DNA of 64,000 nucleotides, taken from positions 1-64,000 of the forward strand of contig NZ_JAGSYC010000022.1 in assembly GCF_025685545.1 (NCBI RefSeq), in the 5' to 3' direction. This DNA is from Granulicella paludicola. GTDB lineage: Bacteria > Acidobacteriota > Terriglobia > Terriglobales > Acidobacteriaceae. Both the position numbers and the translations under genes were made by a program. The notes under the pieces are model-generated. The model was not told where the DNA came from and ran no database searches. It saw only the letters and a program-made list of their open reading frames with translations. Position 1 is the first letter of the stretch. Every line of letters begins with the position of its first letter. Shown piece after piece: positions 32,139 to 39,940 of this stretch.

Positions 32139-33089
32139 TTATGCAATCTTTCGGCGACCCAGCATGCGCAGTGCTGTGTCGGTTATCTCTCGCGCACGCG
32201 AAGCACAAGTTCTGGCAGGTATCTCTAGCTCGCGGCGAAACTGAAGCATGGTCACGATATCCTCGCTGGGGATGCCTCCGATGACCCAGAGCTTGGCGGA
32301 AGCGACGTCGACCGTGCGCTGCGCGTAATAGAGAGGATTGGGCTTATCGGAGCGGCGGGAAGCGAGATCGCGCGTAAGCTGCATCGCCTCCGCACCGTTC
32401 TTCAATTGGCCACACACCCAGGCCCAATCGTTCTCCGATGAGCTTCCCTTCGATGGGGCCCGTCGAACCGAGATCGAGGCCGGTGTGCGTTCGGCGATAG
32501 GTTCCACCTCTGCGAGACGGAAGTCCGCAGATGTCCAGACCTTAGAACTCGGATACTGGGCGGACACAACATGCTGCGGCGTGTACTTGCAGTTCACGAA
32601 GCCAGGGATGCGCAGAACCCGGTTGCAGTCCGTGCAAGCCGGATCGCCACCAAACGCCACGGAGAGCTGTTTGAGGGTCGATTCCTGCGTCTCGAAGTCG
32701 AACCCATCGACACACCAAAGCACCTGATACTTGTTGGGCGATGTGGAGAGAACGACATTCGGCGTCGGCACCGAATCGGAATCCAGAAGCTCGCCGAGAC
32801 GAGCTTCCCCATCCGCGTCGATGTCCAGATAGAGATGCCGCACGCAGGCAATGCTTTCCTTCGTCCGCTTCCGGCTTCCAGGCCGAAGCGGATTCGCACC
32901 GACATAGATGTTCATGCCATCGGCATTCTGGTGTGACAGCCACGCGAGATATCGGTAGGTAAGCACTGTCTCCAAACTGACGATCCTCTGTGTCACCTTG
33001 GTTGGCGCTTCACGCCGCTGAAGGACTGCGATCGTCTCTTGAGGGTGGAAGCTACGGGTTAGGAACTCGCGAGCGACTTCGAAGTTCAT
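32139..33089 (-). CDS. RepB-like DNA primase
   Basis: A 316-residue protein resembling the RepB-type primase domain: CVRHLYLDIDADGEARL carries the metal-binding acidic pair near residue 90, and YQVLWCVDGFDF and CNRVLRIPGFVNCKYTP follow as in family members. A C-terminal helical region (after about 215) may bind DNA. Such primases start complementary-strand synthesis on mobile elements after single-strand transfer. It sits between SSB and small DNA-binding genes, a sensible processing cluster. Confidence 0.75.
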   Translation of the reverse strand: MNFEVAREFLTRSFHPQETIAVLQRREAPTKVTQRIVSLETVLTYRYLAWLSHQNADGMNIYVGANPLRPGSRKRTKESIACVRHLYLDIDADGEARLGELLDSDSVPTPNVVLSTSPNKYQVLWCVDGFDFETQESTLKQLSVAFGGDPACTDCNRVLRIPGFVNCKYTPQHVVSAQYPSSKVWTSADFRLAEVEPIAERTPASISVRRAPSKGSSSENDWAWVCGQLKNGAEAMQLTRDLASRRSDKPNPLYYAQRTVDVASAKLWVIGGIPSEDIVTMLQFRRELEIPARTCASRAREITDTALRMLGRRKIA

Positions 33090-33156
33090 TGCGAAACCTC
33101 AACGGTGTGGAAGCCCGGCGTGAGCCGAGCTTCCGGTGAAGGGGTAAGGAAACGGC

Positions 33157-33552
33157 CTAGAAGGCCGCTTCCTCCTGCTGGGCAGCGTCCTGCTCTTGCT
33201 CTTCGGGCGTCGCCTTGGCGGCGCGATCCAGCTTCAGAATCGAGCCCACCCGGATCTCCCAGATGGTCCTCTCATCCGGCTGCTTCTTGCCGACCTTGGC
33301 GGGTAGGTACTTGCGGCTGCGCAACTCGCCTTCAATCCGGATATGAGCGCCCTTCTTGAGCGTGCCTGCGAACTCGCCGAGCTTGCCGAAGGCCACGCAA
33401 CGGTGCCACTCGGTGTGCGAGATGTACTTACCGTCCTTCTTATAGGAGCTCTGGGTTGCGACCGAGAGTGTGGTGAGGCTGCGGTCGTTGTTGGTGCGAA
33501 CCTCTGCGTCGTTGCCGAGGAAGCCGATGAGGGTGACTTTGTTCTGGTACAT
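33157..33552 (-). CDS. ssb: single-stranded DNA-binding protein
   Basis: The 131-residue product begins MYQNKVTLIGFLGNDAEVRT and contains the OB-fold core (TEWHRCVAFGKLGEFAGTL, then KGAHIRIEGELRSRKY). The C terminus ends in acidic residues then EEAAF, similar to but not identical with the DDIPF tail that recruits partners. The start at 33552 is set by the homologous N terminus; the longer open frame upstream has no matching sequence. It would coat transferred single strands. It lies 67 bases upstream of the primase. Confidence 0.92.
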   Translation of the reverse strand: MYQNKVTLIGFLGNDAEVRTNNDRSLTTLSVATQSSYKKDGKYISHTEWHRCVAFGKLGEFAGTLKKGAHIRIEGELRSRKYLPAKVGKKQPDERTIWEIRVGSILKLDRAAKATPEEQEQDAAQQEEAAF

Positions 33553-34040
33553 GGTGGTGATCTCCGTTTCGTTGATTTGCCCGTATCCTGCTCGGGTCAC
33601 ACCTGGCGAAGCCCAGCGAGAGGGCCCGGCTCCCAAGTGCCAAGCTCTGCATTTGCGGAGGGTCCGTCGTAGACGGAAACCGTAACCCGGAGGGCGACGC
33701 AGTCGAAGCAGAAGAGCGCCGAGCCGCAGGGCGCCGGATAGGCCCCGAAGCGTGATCCCGAGTAGAGGACGGGGAACGGGACGGCAGTCTCCCCGATGCA
33801 CCACTAGCACCCATCCCTTCCTGGCGGCAAAGGTTCCACCAATCCGCAGCCTCATCGCAAACCACAACCGCTCCGTGGAAGGACGGTTTTGAGCAAGCTC
33901 CGTTGCGTCCTCGACTGATCGCGTTCAGCACGCCGGGCGTTTTCAGAGACGAGTTGGGTCGTGCAGCTGCATGAGCCGCTTGAAGGAGCATGGGATTGAT
34001 CTCAGATTCGGGTTCGTTTCTAAAGCTTGATTGCTGCTAC
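33553..34040. other. 488-bp GC-rich gap between trbB and ssb
   Basis: No open frame here has a ribosome binding site or recognisable domain, though long stop-free frames arise from high GC. Several short complementary stretches occur (for example around 33658-33690). It probably holds the promoter and leader for ssb and the primase, and could encode a structured RNA. Nothing firmer can be said. Confidence 0.4.
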
Positions 34041-35009
34041 TCAGGCCGCCGGAGCCCGGTAGATATCCTCCGTCAGGAAGCTTTGGTCGGCGTGGGCGTA
34101 TCCCTTCACCTTCACCAGCTCACGTACCCTGCGTCGGCCTGTTTGGTCGCGCTCGCAATAGAGCACGAAGTCGATGGCTTCCGCCGTCTCCGATCGCACG
34201 AAGGCGTGATTCAGATTGGCTCGCGCACTCAATGCAAGATCGGAGAGTCGATTGAGGGCGTCCCATGCGGACTTTGCGTGGATGGTGGAAAGTGTCCCAC
34301 CATGGCCTGTATTCATCGCCTGCAGCAGGTCATAGCCACATTCATCCCGAATCTCACCCATGATGATCCGGTCCGGACGATGACGAAGAGCTGCCGCTAA
34401 TAGCTCACTCGGCGTGATGGCAACCTGCCCTGGTATCTCAGCCACGGCTTCCCAGCGAACGGCATTCGGATGCGAGATCTTGAGCTCTGCCGGTTGCTCG
34501 ATGATGATGAGCCGTTCGTTCTGCGGTATGTGGTCGAGCAAGCTTTTCAAAAGCGTCGTCTTCCCTGACCCGGTTCCGCCGCTGATGATGCCGTTCTTCT
34601 TCTCATTGATGAAGCCGATGACGGTATCCCTAACTTCGACCGGCAAGCTGCCCGATGCGATGAGTTCGTCTGAGCTGTACCAGCGATTGAATTTACGGAT
34701 GGTGAGCGTAGGCCCGTTGATGGACGAGGGTGAGCCGACGACGGCGACGCGGGAGCCGTCGGGCAGGCGGGTATTGAGTATCGGATTCTGGCTGGTCAGG
34801 TCTTGCCCCAGCAGACGGGCGACGCGCTCAATCGCTGCCTGCAAGCGATCGTTAGAGTATGGCTGCGAGAGCTTGATTTCTTGCACGACACCACCACGGT
34901 CGGCGAAGACACCTGTCGTCCCATTGATCATCAAATCCGCAATCGAAGGATCGAGCAGAAGTTCGCGCAGTTCCTCCGGGAAGAACGGCAGGATCAGATC
35001 GTAGCTCAT
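34041..35009 (-). CDS. trbB: VirB11/TrbB-type secretion ATPase
   Basis: A 322-residue traffic ATPase. Walker A is GGTGSGKTTLLKSL near residue 143, the Asp box is LIIIEQPAEL, and the His box and Walker B region reads IIMGEIRDECGYDLLQAMNT then GHGGTLSTIHAKSA. It forms a hexamer at the inner face of the type IV channel and powers pilus assembly or DNA transfer. It is the last gene of the trb operon, overlapping trbF by four bases. Length is typical. Confidence 0.92.
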   Translation of the reverse strand: MSYDLILPFFPEELRELLLDPSIADLMINGTTGVFADRGGVVQEIKLSQPYSNDRLQAAIERVARLLGQDLTSQNPILNTRLPDGSRVAVVGSPSSINGPTLTIRKFNRWYSSDELIASGSLPVEVRDTVIGFINEKKNGIISGGTGSGKTTLLKSLLDHIPQNERLIIIEQPAELKISHPNAVRWEAVAEIPGQVAITPSELLAAALRHRPDRIIMGEIRDECGYDLLQAMNTGHGGTLSTIHAKSAWDALNRLSDLALSARANLNHAFVRSETAEAIDFVLYCERDQTGRRRVRELVKVKGYAHADQSFLTEDIYRAPAA

Positions 35010-35803
35010 CGCGTCGCTCCAGCATTTAGAGTTCCCTGCGACGCATCGGCTTCACCCGGCGCGATGGGATCGACGGAGAGCCGGTTCTCATGGAACTCCG
35101 TGATCGTCAGGCCTAGGGGATTGATGGTCTCGAACTTGGGGAAGATCCTTGCCTCTTCGTTCACTTGCTTCGGATCGAGGTAGTAGGTAACGCTGACCAT
35201 CCAATGTTCTGTTCGTGGTTCGTGAGAGTTGCGCGGAGAATAGAGCTTGTCGATGACCACAAGGGCGGTTCCGCGTGACAACACGGCCCCCTGCACCGTC
35301 TCCTGGGACATGGAGGTGATGGTCACATTCTTGACCTCCACATCGCTCTGCTCGATCTCACCCGAGACGACCTGCGAGACAAGGTGATTCTGATTGTCTT
35401 GGGTCATGAGTTGAGACGCCATCGCCTGTGAGAGGAAGTAATAGTTCAGCGGATACTTCTTCGCGATTACCTCGCGGCTGATGGTGTACCGGTAATTTGC
35501 CCAGTCCGTCAGGTACGTGCGGACCTCGCCTTCGCGAGGGCTATAGTTCAAATCGCTGTAAGCGATGGCTTGCGCACGCCCCATCTCGTCGATGCGGATG
35601 TAGCGATTGGCGATGGGACGATGCGCCAACGCGAAGATCAATCCCATGGATCCAAGGAGCAAGACCGTCTCTACACCGATCACGAAACGGCTCAGTCTCC
35701 GCTCGGCATAGTGCGACGCATAGACCTCGTTTCCTATCTGATCAGCGAGAAGGGATTGACGAGGCGTCAACGGCAATTCAGTTGGCAATGTGTGAGATGA
35801 CAT
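35006..35803 (-). CDS. trbF: VirB8/TrbF-type inner membrane protein
   Basis: A 265-residue protein with one membrane segment near residues 40-60 (FVIGVETVLLLGSMGLIFAL) and a periplasmic VirB8-like domain. Recognisable segments are RTYLTDWANYRYTISREVIA and EHWMVSVTYYLDP. It nucleates the secretion complex. The ATG at 35803 is used; an earlier one at 35842 would extend further into the upstream small gene, which it already overlaps by 26 bases. The stop overlaps trbB by four bases. Confidence 0.85.
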   Translation of the reverse strand: MSSHTLPTELPLTPRQSLLADQIGNEVYASHYAERRLSRFVIGVETVLLLGSMGLIFALAHRPIANRYIRIDEMGRAQAIAYSDLNYSPREGEVRTYLTDWANYRYTISREVIAKKYPLNYYFLSQAMASQLMTQDNQNHLVSQVVSGEIEQSDVEVKNVTITSMSQETVQGAVLSRGTALVVIDKLYSPRNSHEPRTEHWMVSVTYYLDPKQVNEEARIFPKFETINPLGLTITEFHENRLSVDPIAPGEADASQGTLNAGATR

Positions 35804-35963
35804 GATGGTCACGACTCCTCTCATTGAGCGCGTTGAAGACAATCGCTGCGTAGATCAAGCCAACGATGAAGCAGCCGAGAAAGACGATAAGTAGTATCAA
35901 GCGAATTGGTCGGGTAAGACCCAATCGTCTGAGGGCTAATGCATGAATGTGATATCTGAACAT
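35778..35963 (-). CDS. small single-pass membrane protein in the trb operon
   Basis: The 61-residue product has a membrane helix (LILLIVFLGCFIVGLIYAAI, about residues 22-41) and a basic N terminus. It lies between trbL and trbF with almost no spacing, so it is cotranscribed and probably an accessory of the channel. It resembles no specific family I can name. Its 3' end overlaps trbF. Confidence 0.55.
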   Translation of the reverse strand: MFRYHIHALALRRLGLTRPIRLILLIVFLGCFIVGLIYAAIVFNALNERSRDHHVISHIAN

Positions 35964-35966
35964 GGT

Positions 35967-36887
35967 CTACGCAGCTCCAGAGGCGATTGCTGTAGAAATC
36001 AGATTGCTGACAGCGCTCCCTACACTCCCAGCCATCCCTGCGGCTCCCCCAAAGATCGCCTGCGTCATGCTGGGAATGAAGAGCATATTGATGATGAACG
36101 CGATGAAGACCATCGTGCAGGGGATGAGATTGGCGAGCCACATCTCCATCGAGTAATTGCTGTTGAAGGTCTGCTGGATGAAGCCGTTCAGGAAGCCGGC
36201 CCACACGAAGATGAAGGCGGCAGCCACGGCACGAATCATCGCGAAGCTGATGAGCACGTCCAGGAAGTGGAAAAACTTGGCTCGGAAGGTCCTCGTCATC
36301 AGGAGCGGCACGAAAACCGGACCGAACAGAGCGGTCACACCGTACAGGATGAAGGAGCTGCAGTTGATCAGAAAGAGGATCGCGGACGCCAGCCCTAGCA
36401 GTCCCTGCACAAAGAAATAACACAGGATTTGCGTCGGTGCCATCATCGACGGCATAGCTGTCTGATCTCCCGCAGTCTTGATCAGTTGAAGCAAAGTGTT
36501 CAGGGAACTCTGATCGAACGCTGCAACCATCGCCTGCGCTATATAGGAGAAGAGATGGTTCATTCCGAAGCTCGCACCGGGGAACGGATTGACCCAGTAA
36601 CTTTCCAGCAGACAGCAGATGATGAGCTGCATCAGGAACTTCACCAGATCCCCCGCCTGTACCGGGTGATGGTGCAGGCGGAAGGTCATCGAACTGGTGC
36701 TCCAGTTGACGACCATGCTGATCAGCATGAAGAGCGAGATGCAGCTCAACTCCGTCATGCCGAGCTGGGTGAGGGCACCGCCATTCTGCGTCGTGAGATT
36801 GGTGAGATTGTTGGTGAACTGGTAGAGCCAATCGACGCCGGAGCTCGCGGTAGGAAGCGACTGCGCTAGAAGCAGAATGGGATTCAT
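35967..36887 (-). CDS. trbL: VirB6/TrbL-type polytopic channel protein
   Basis: A 306-residue protein with at least five membrane segments, including ISLFMLISMVVNW, MQLIICCLLESYW, QGLLGLASAILFLINCSSFI and MIRAVAAAFIFVWAGFL, and a Gly/Ala-rich C terminus. This topology and its position between trbJ and trbF identify the VirB6/TrbL component that forms part of the inner membrane pore. GAGGG before the ATG at 36887 supports that start. A long open frame on another register of the same strand is a shadow of this gene. Confidence 0.85.
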   Translation of the reverse strand: MNPILLLAQSLPTASSGVDWLYQFTNNLTNLTTQNGGALTQLGMTELSCISLFMLISMVVNWSTSSMTFRLHHHPVQAGDLVKFLMQLIICCLLESYWVNPFPGASFGMNHLFSYIAQAMVAAFDQSSLNTLLQLIKTAGDQTAMPSMMAPTQILCYFFVQGLLGLASAILFLINCSSFILYGVTALFGPVFVPLLMTRTFRAKFFHFLDVLISFAMIRAVAAAFIFVWAGFLNGFIQQTFNSNYSMEMWLANLIPCTMVFIAFIINMLFIPSMTQAIFGGAAGMAGSVGSAVSNLISTAIASGAA

Positions 36888-36916
36888 CTCAGTGCCCTCT
36901 CTTTGGAAATATGGAA

Positions 36917-37705
36917 CTACGGCAGATACGTCTGCCACGTGCTGTCTTCGTTCGCAGCACTGACATCGTTCACGGAACGCTGCTGGTAGATCAGCGCGGT
37001 CGAGTTGAGATCCTGCGCTGCCGCATTCCGCTGCTGCATATTGGCGACCGTCATCTGCGAAGCAAGACAGACTTGCATCTGTCCCTGCGATTGTGTCTCA
37101 GACAGCTTCTGCGCTTCTGCCGCGTTCAGCAGGTTCAGCTGCTGGACCTCGCTGTTGGTGGCAGAGGTCACGTCGAACTGCTGCTGCAGGAGCGCGTTGT
37201 TCGCCGTGGTATTCGTCGTCCGCGTCGCGCGGTACTGTCCCACCGCCGTGAGGCAGTCAGGAGAGATCGAATCAGACATCTCGACCATGGCAAGCTGTGA
37301 AAGCTGGGGGCTGTTCCCGACCGTCTGCCCCTGTAAGTACAGGCTCGTATTGCTGCTCACCGGGACGGTGGCTGTCTTCCAGGCGGTTGTGGAAGTCGTA
37401 GGCGAGTTCGTGTTGAGCGCCAGGGTCATGTTCACGGTCTCGCCGAACATATTGGCGACGTTTGCGTTCTTCAAAGTATTGAGCGTGGTTTGCCACTGCT
37501 GCTTCACCGAGAAGTGGACGATGTTGTTCTCGATGAGCTTGAACTGATTGAGAGCGGTGGTCGCCTGAGAGACGAGGCTGGCATAGCTGGTGGGATCGAA
37601 GACGATGTCACCTACGCCAAAGAGCGCAAAACTAGGCGTGGCGGTAAGAAGAAGCAGCGCGCCTCCCACAAGCCAAGCACAACGGGATTTGAAGTTCACC
37701 TTCAT
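36917..37705 (-). CDS. trbJ: TrbJ/VirB5-like secreted transfer protein
   Basis: The 262-residue product has a signal peptide (CAWLVGGALLLLTATPSFA, about residues 9-27) followed by FGVGDIVFDPTSYASLV, the opening typical of TrbJ. The rest is helical and Gln/Asn/Thr-rich, fitting a minor pilus or entry-exclusion-linked protein in the periplasm. It lies 27 bases downstream of trbI. Family-level confidence is good; the exact role on this element is inferred. Confidence 0.82.
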   Translation of the reverse strand: MKVNFKSRCAWLVGGALLLLTATPSFALFGVGDIVFDPTSYASLVSQATTALNQFKLIENNIVHFSVKQQWQTTLNTLKNANVANMFGETVNMTLALNTNSPTTSTTAWKTATVPVSSNTSLYLQGQTVGNSPQLSQLAMVEMSDSISPDCLTAVGQYRATRTTNTTANNALLQQQFDVTSATNSEVQQLNLLNAAEAQKLSETQSQGQMQVCLASQMTVANMQQRNAAAQDLNSTALIYQQRSVNDVSAANEDSTWQTYLP

Positions 37706-37732
37706 GGAACCTCCAGAAAGAACAACGGGTGA

Positions 37733-39064
37733 TTACAGCGTGGGATCGACGCGATGTTCCGCGTAGGACGGGATGTAGATGTCGGTGCCGATGTATACGC
37801 GGGAGCGCGAGCCCTCTTTGAGCGTGATCACCGGCAGGCGGTTGAGGAAGTGGTTCAATACCTGCTCGCCTTCCTCGGCGGACTGTTCCGAGATGCCGTT
37901 CCGGATCTCCATGGAAGGGCTTAGTACGCTGCCGTTATTGCCTATCTGCGCAAGGCCTCCGAGCCCACCGACCGCAGCAGCAGCAGCAAACGCCTGCAGG
38001 TAACCGTGATCGACCTTGGTGGCGACGCCGGTCGTGCCGAGTGGATCGAGACCTACATACTTGTCGAGCTGCAACGAGAACCCATCAGGACAGATGGCGC
38101 GGTGGAAGGTGACGAACATCTTCCGCTGCTGCGCGTTCCCGACACTCTGAACAGTTCCAATCAATCGAGTCCCCTGAGGCATCAGGAGCTGTTGGTGATC
38201 GTGCGAATAATAGTCGGTCGTCAGCATGATGAGGATGGGTCCGCTGAGGCCGCCATCAATGTGGTTCGTGACGACACCCTCAAGCACCGTTCCTTCGAAG
38301 ACTCGGTAGAGGCGGCCGTCGTAGGTGTCGAAGTCGTAGCCCGCCATAGGGTTCGACTTGGCTCCGTCTTTTGTTATCGTCGAGACGATCGCTGAGGTGG
38401 GTTTCTTGTCTTCAGCTGCTGGAGAGGAAGCGGATGAAACAGTTTCCCCAGACTCCTTTTCTGTCATCGCTTCATATCGTCCCAGAGCAAAAGCGGGGCT
38501 TTGCCCAGAAGGAGTCGGGACCGAAGAGGACACATTGGTATGCGCGAAGTCGATCGCCACCGTGTCACTGTTGAGAGCCTCCTGGTGGAGCTTCTCGACC
38601 TCCAACGCTTTCTGCTTGGCTTCTGCCTGCGCCTGCGAGGCACCCGAGGTTTGCTTCGGTGCATTCGGGCTTTCGCCATAGATCGCTGCCCGCTGCGCGG
38701 GCGTCATAGGAGGTGCGTTTTCCGCTTCAGGTCCAGGCACCGCCTCAGCAGTCTGCAACTGCTGCATCTCAGCAGCAATCTCCTGTTGCCGCTCTTTGTC
38801 CTCTGCATCCTTGCGAGCCTGGAGTTGCTGCTGTCTCTCAAAGCTTGAGACCTGCTGTGGGTTGGCAGATGTCGGACGCATCGAAAGAGTGCTCGCCGGG
38901 GCCTGCTTCTTCTTTCCGGACAGTAGGCTCGATACATTCGCGATCCCTATGACGGCGACGATCGCGATCAAGGCGATAACGAAGGGAGTGCTTTTCTTGA
39001 CCGGACCGACAGCCTGTGGCTGCTGCGGAACGGTCGCCTCTTGCTGCTGGGTAGGCTCAAGCAT
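37733..39064 (-). CDS. trbI: VirB10/TrbI-type channel protein
   Basis: A 443-residue protein with an N-terminal membrane segment (FVIALIAIVAVIGIANVSSL, about 28-47), a Gln/Pro/Glu-rich periplasmic linker (about 50-230) and the conserved beta-barrel C-terminal domain (MPQGTRLIGTVQSV, HRAICPDGFSLQLDKYVGLD, VYIGTDIYIPSY). It spans both membranes and gates the channel. It lies three bases from trbG in the expected B9-B10 order. Confidence 0.92.
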   Translation of the reverse strand: MLEPTQQQEATVPQQPQAVGPVKKSTPFVIALIAIVAVIGIANVSSLLSGKKKQAPASTLSMRPTSANPQQVSSFERQQQLQARKDAEDKERQQEIAAEMQQLQTAEAVPGPEAENAPPMTPAQRAAIYGESPNAPKQTSGASQAQAEAKQKALEVEKLHQEALNSDTVAIDFAHTNVSSSVPTPSGQSPAFALGRYEAMTEKESGETVSSASSPAAEDKKPTSAIVSTITKDGAKSNPMAGYDFDTYDGRLYRVFEGTVLEGVVTNHIDGGLSGPILIMLTTDYYSHDHQQLLMPQGTRLIGTVQSVGNAQQRKMFVTFHRAICPDGFSLQLDKYVGLDPLGTTGVATKVDHGYLQAFAAAAAVGGLGGLAQIGNNGSVLSPSMEIRNGISEQSAEEGEQVLNHFLNRLPVITLKEGSRSRVYIGTDIYIPSYAEHRVDPTL

Positions 39065-39066
39065 GG

Positions 39067-39906
39067 CTACTTCCCTCCTCCGGTGCGATGGAACTCGACC
39101 TTCTTCTTGCCGATGGCGAGGTATCCGTTCTCGAGCTCCTTCGGCACCGTGTACAGGCCATTGTTGTAATCGAAGTTGATGAGTGATCCTTTGCCGTCCT
39201 TCATCTCATACAACGCCGGTGTCTCTTCGAACTGGCCTCGCAGATACGTGAATTTGTCGTCATGCCAAATCTGCTGCAGACCGAGTTCCTTACCCTTTTT
39301 AGCGTCCCAAGTGAAGTCGAAGTGCAGGCTGCCGGGATACTGGCTCCGGTACTGCTCAGCCTTGGCATCTTCGGATTTGCGCTCCGCGGCAGCGGCGGCC
39401 CTCGCGGTGACAACCTCCTGCTTCGCCTTATCGAGTTCCGCAACGGGGACAAACACCGGCATCTCGGTGAGCTTGTCCTTGGCCACCTTGTCGCCCGGCA
39501 CGAGGAAGACCTTCGAATCGAAGTGCGGGTCGGCGTCACCCGAGATCTCCTGCAGCTGCAAGGTGTACTCGTTACCGTGGTCGGAGACGATGTGAAGATC
39601 GGTCGTGGCATTCGCCAGCTTGGGCTTCACGCTGATAAATCGGCTGGCGACGTGGCCGCCGTCGAAGACCCAGTCCACGGTGTCGCCGCCGAAGACGGTC
39701 GCGACCTTCTCCTCTTCGGGAAGCAGAATCAGGGTCGACTGCAGCAGACCTGCGCGGATCACTGGCGGCGTTGCCGCCTCGGTCAACGTGACGGAGCGGG
39801 GAGCGTTCGGCAATAGATGATGGGTTTGTGGCTCGGCATGGCCGACGACGGCACTGGCGAGGAGGATGAATCCATGGACGAAGGAGACGATGATGGGTGG
39901 CTTCAC
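39067..39906 (-). CDS. trbG: VirB9/TrbG-type outer membrane complex protein
   Basis: A 279-residue secreted protein: signal peptide FVHGFILLASAVVGHAEPQ, then a CagX/VirB9 N-terminal domain (GDTVDWVFDGGHVASRFISV, LHIVSDHGNEYTLQLQE) and a C-terminal domain (LHFDFTWDAKKG, ALYEMKDGKGSLINFDYNNG). It forms the periplasmic and outer membrane core with VirB10. No separate VirB7 lipoprotein is seen nearby. Order and spacing fit the trb operon. Confidence 0.9.
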   Translation of the reverse strand: MKPPIIVSFVHGFILLASAVVGHAEPQTHHLLPNAPRSVTLTEAATPPVIRAGLLQSTLILLPEEEKVATVFGGDTVDWVFDGGHVASRFISVKPKLANATTDLHIVSDHGNEYTLQLQEISGDADPHFDSKVFLVPGDKVAKDKLTEMPVFVPVAELDKAKQEVVTARAAAAAERKSEDAKAEQYRSQYPGSLHFDFTWDAKKGKELGLQQIWHDDKFTYLRGQFEETPALYEMKDGKGSLINFDYNNGLYTVPKELENGYLAIGKKKVEFHRTGGGK

Positions 39907-39940
39907 AGTGTGATCCTTTCAGTTCAGGTAACAGCAAACG

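Noticed and set aside
35821-36831. Open frame of 336 codons on the minus strand
   Set aside because: It is another register of trbL; its translation is Arg/His-rich and lacks membrane segments, whereas trbL has the expected topology.
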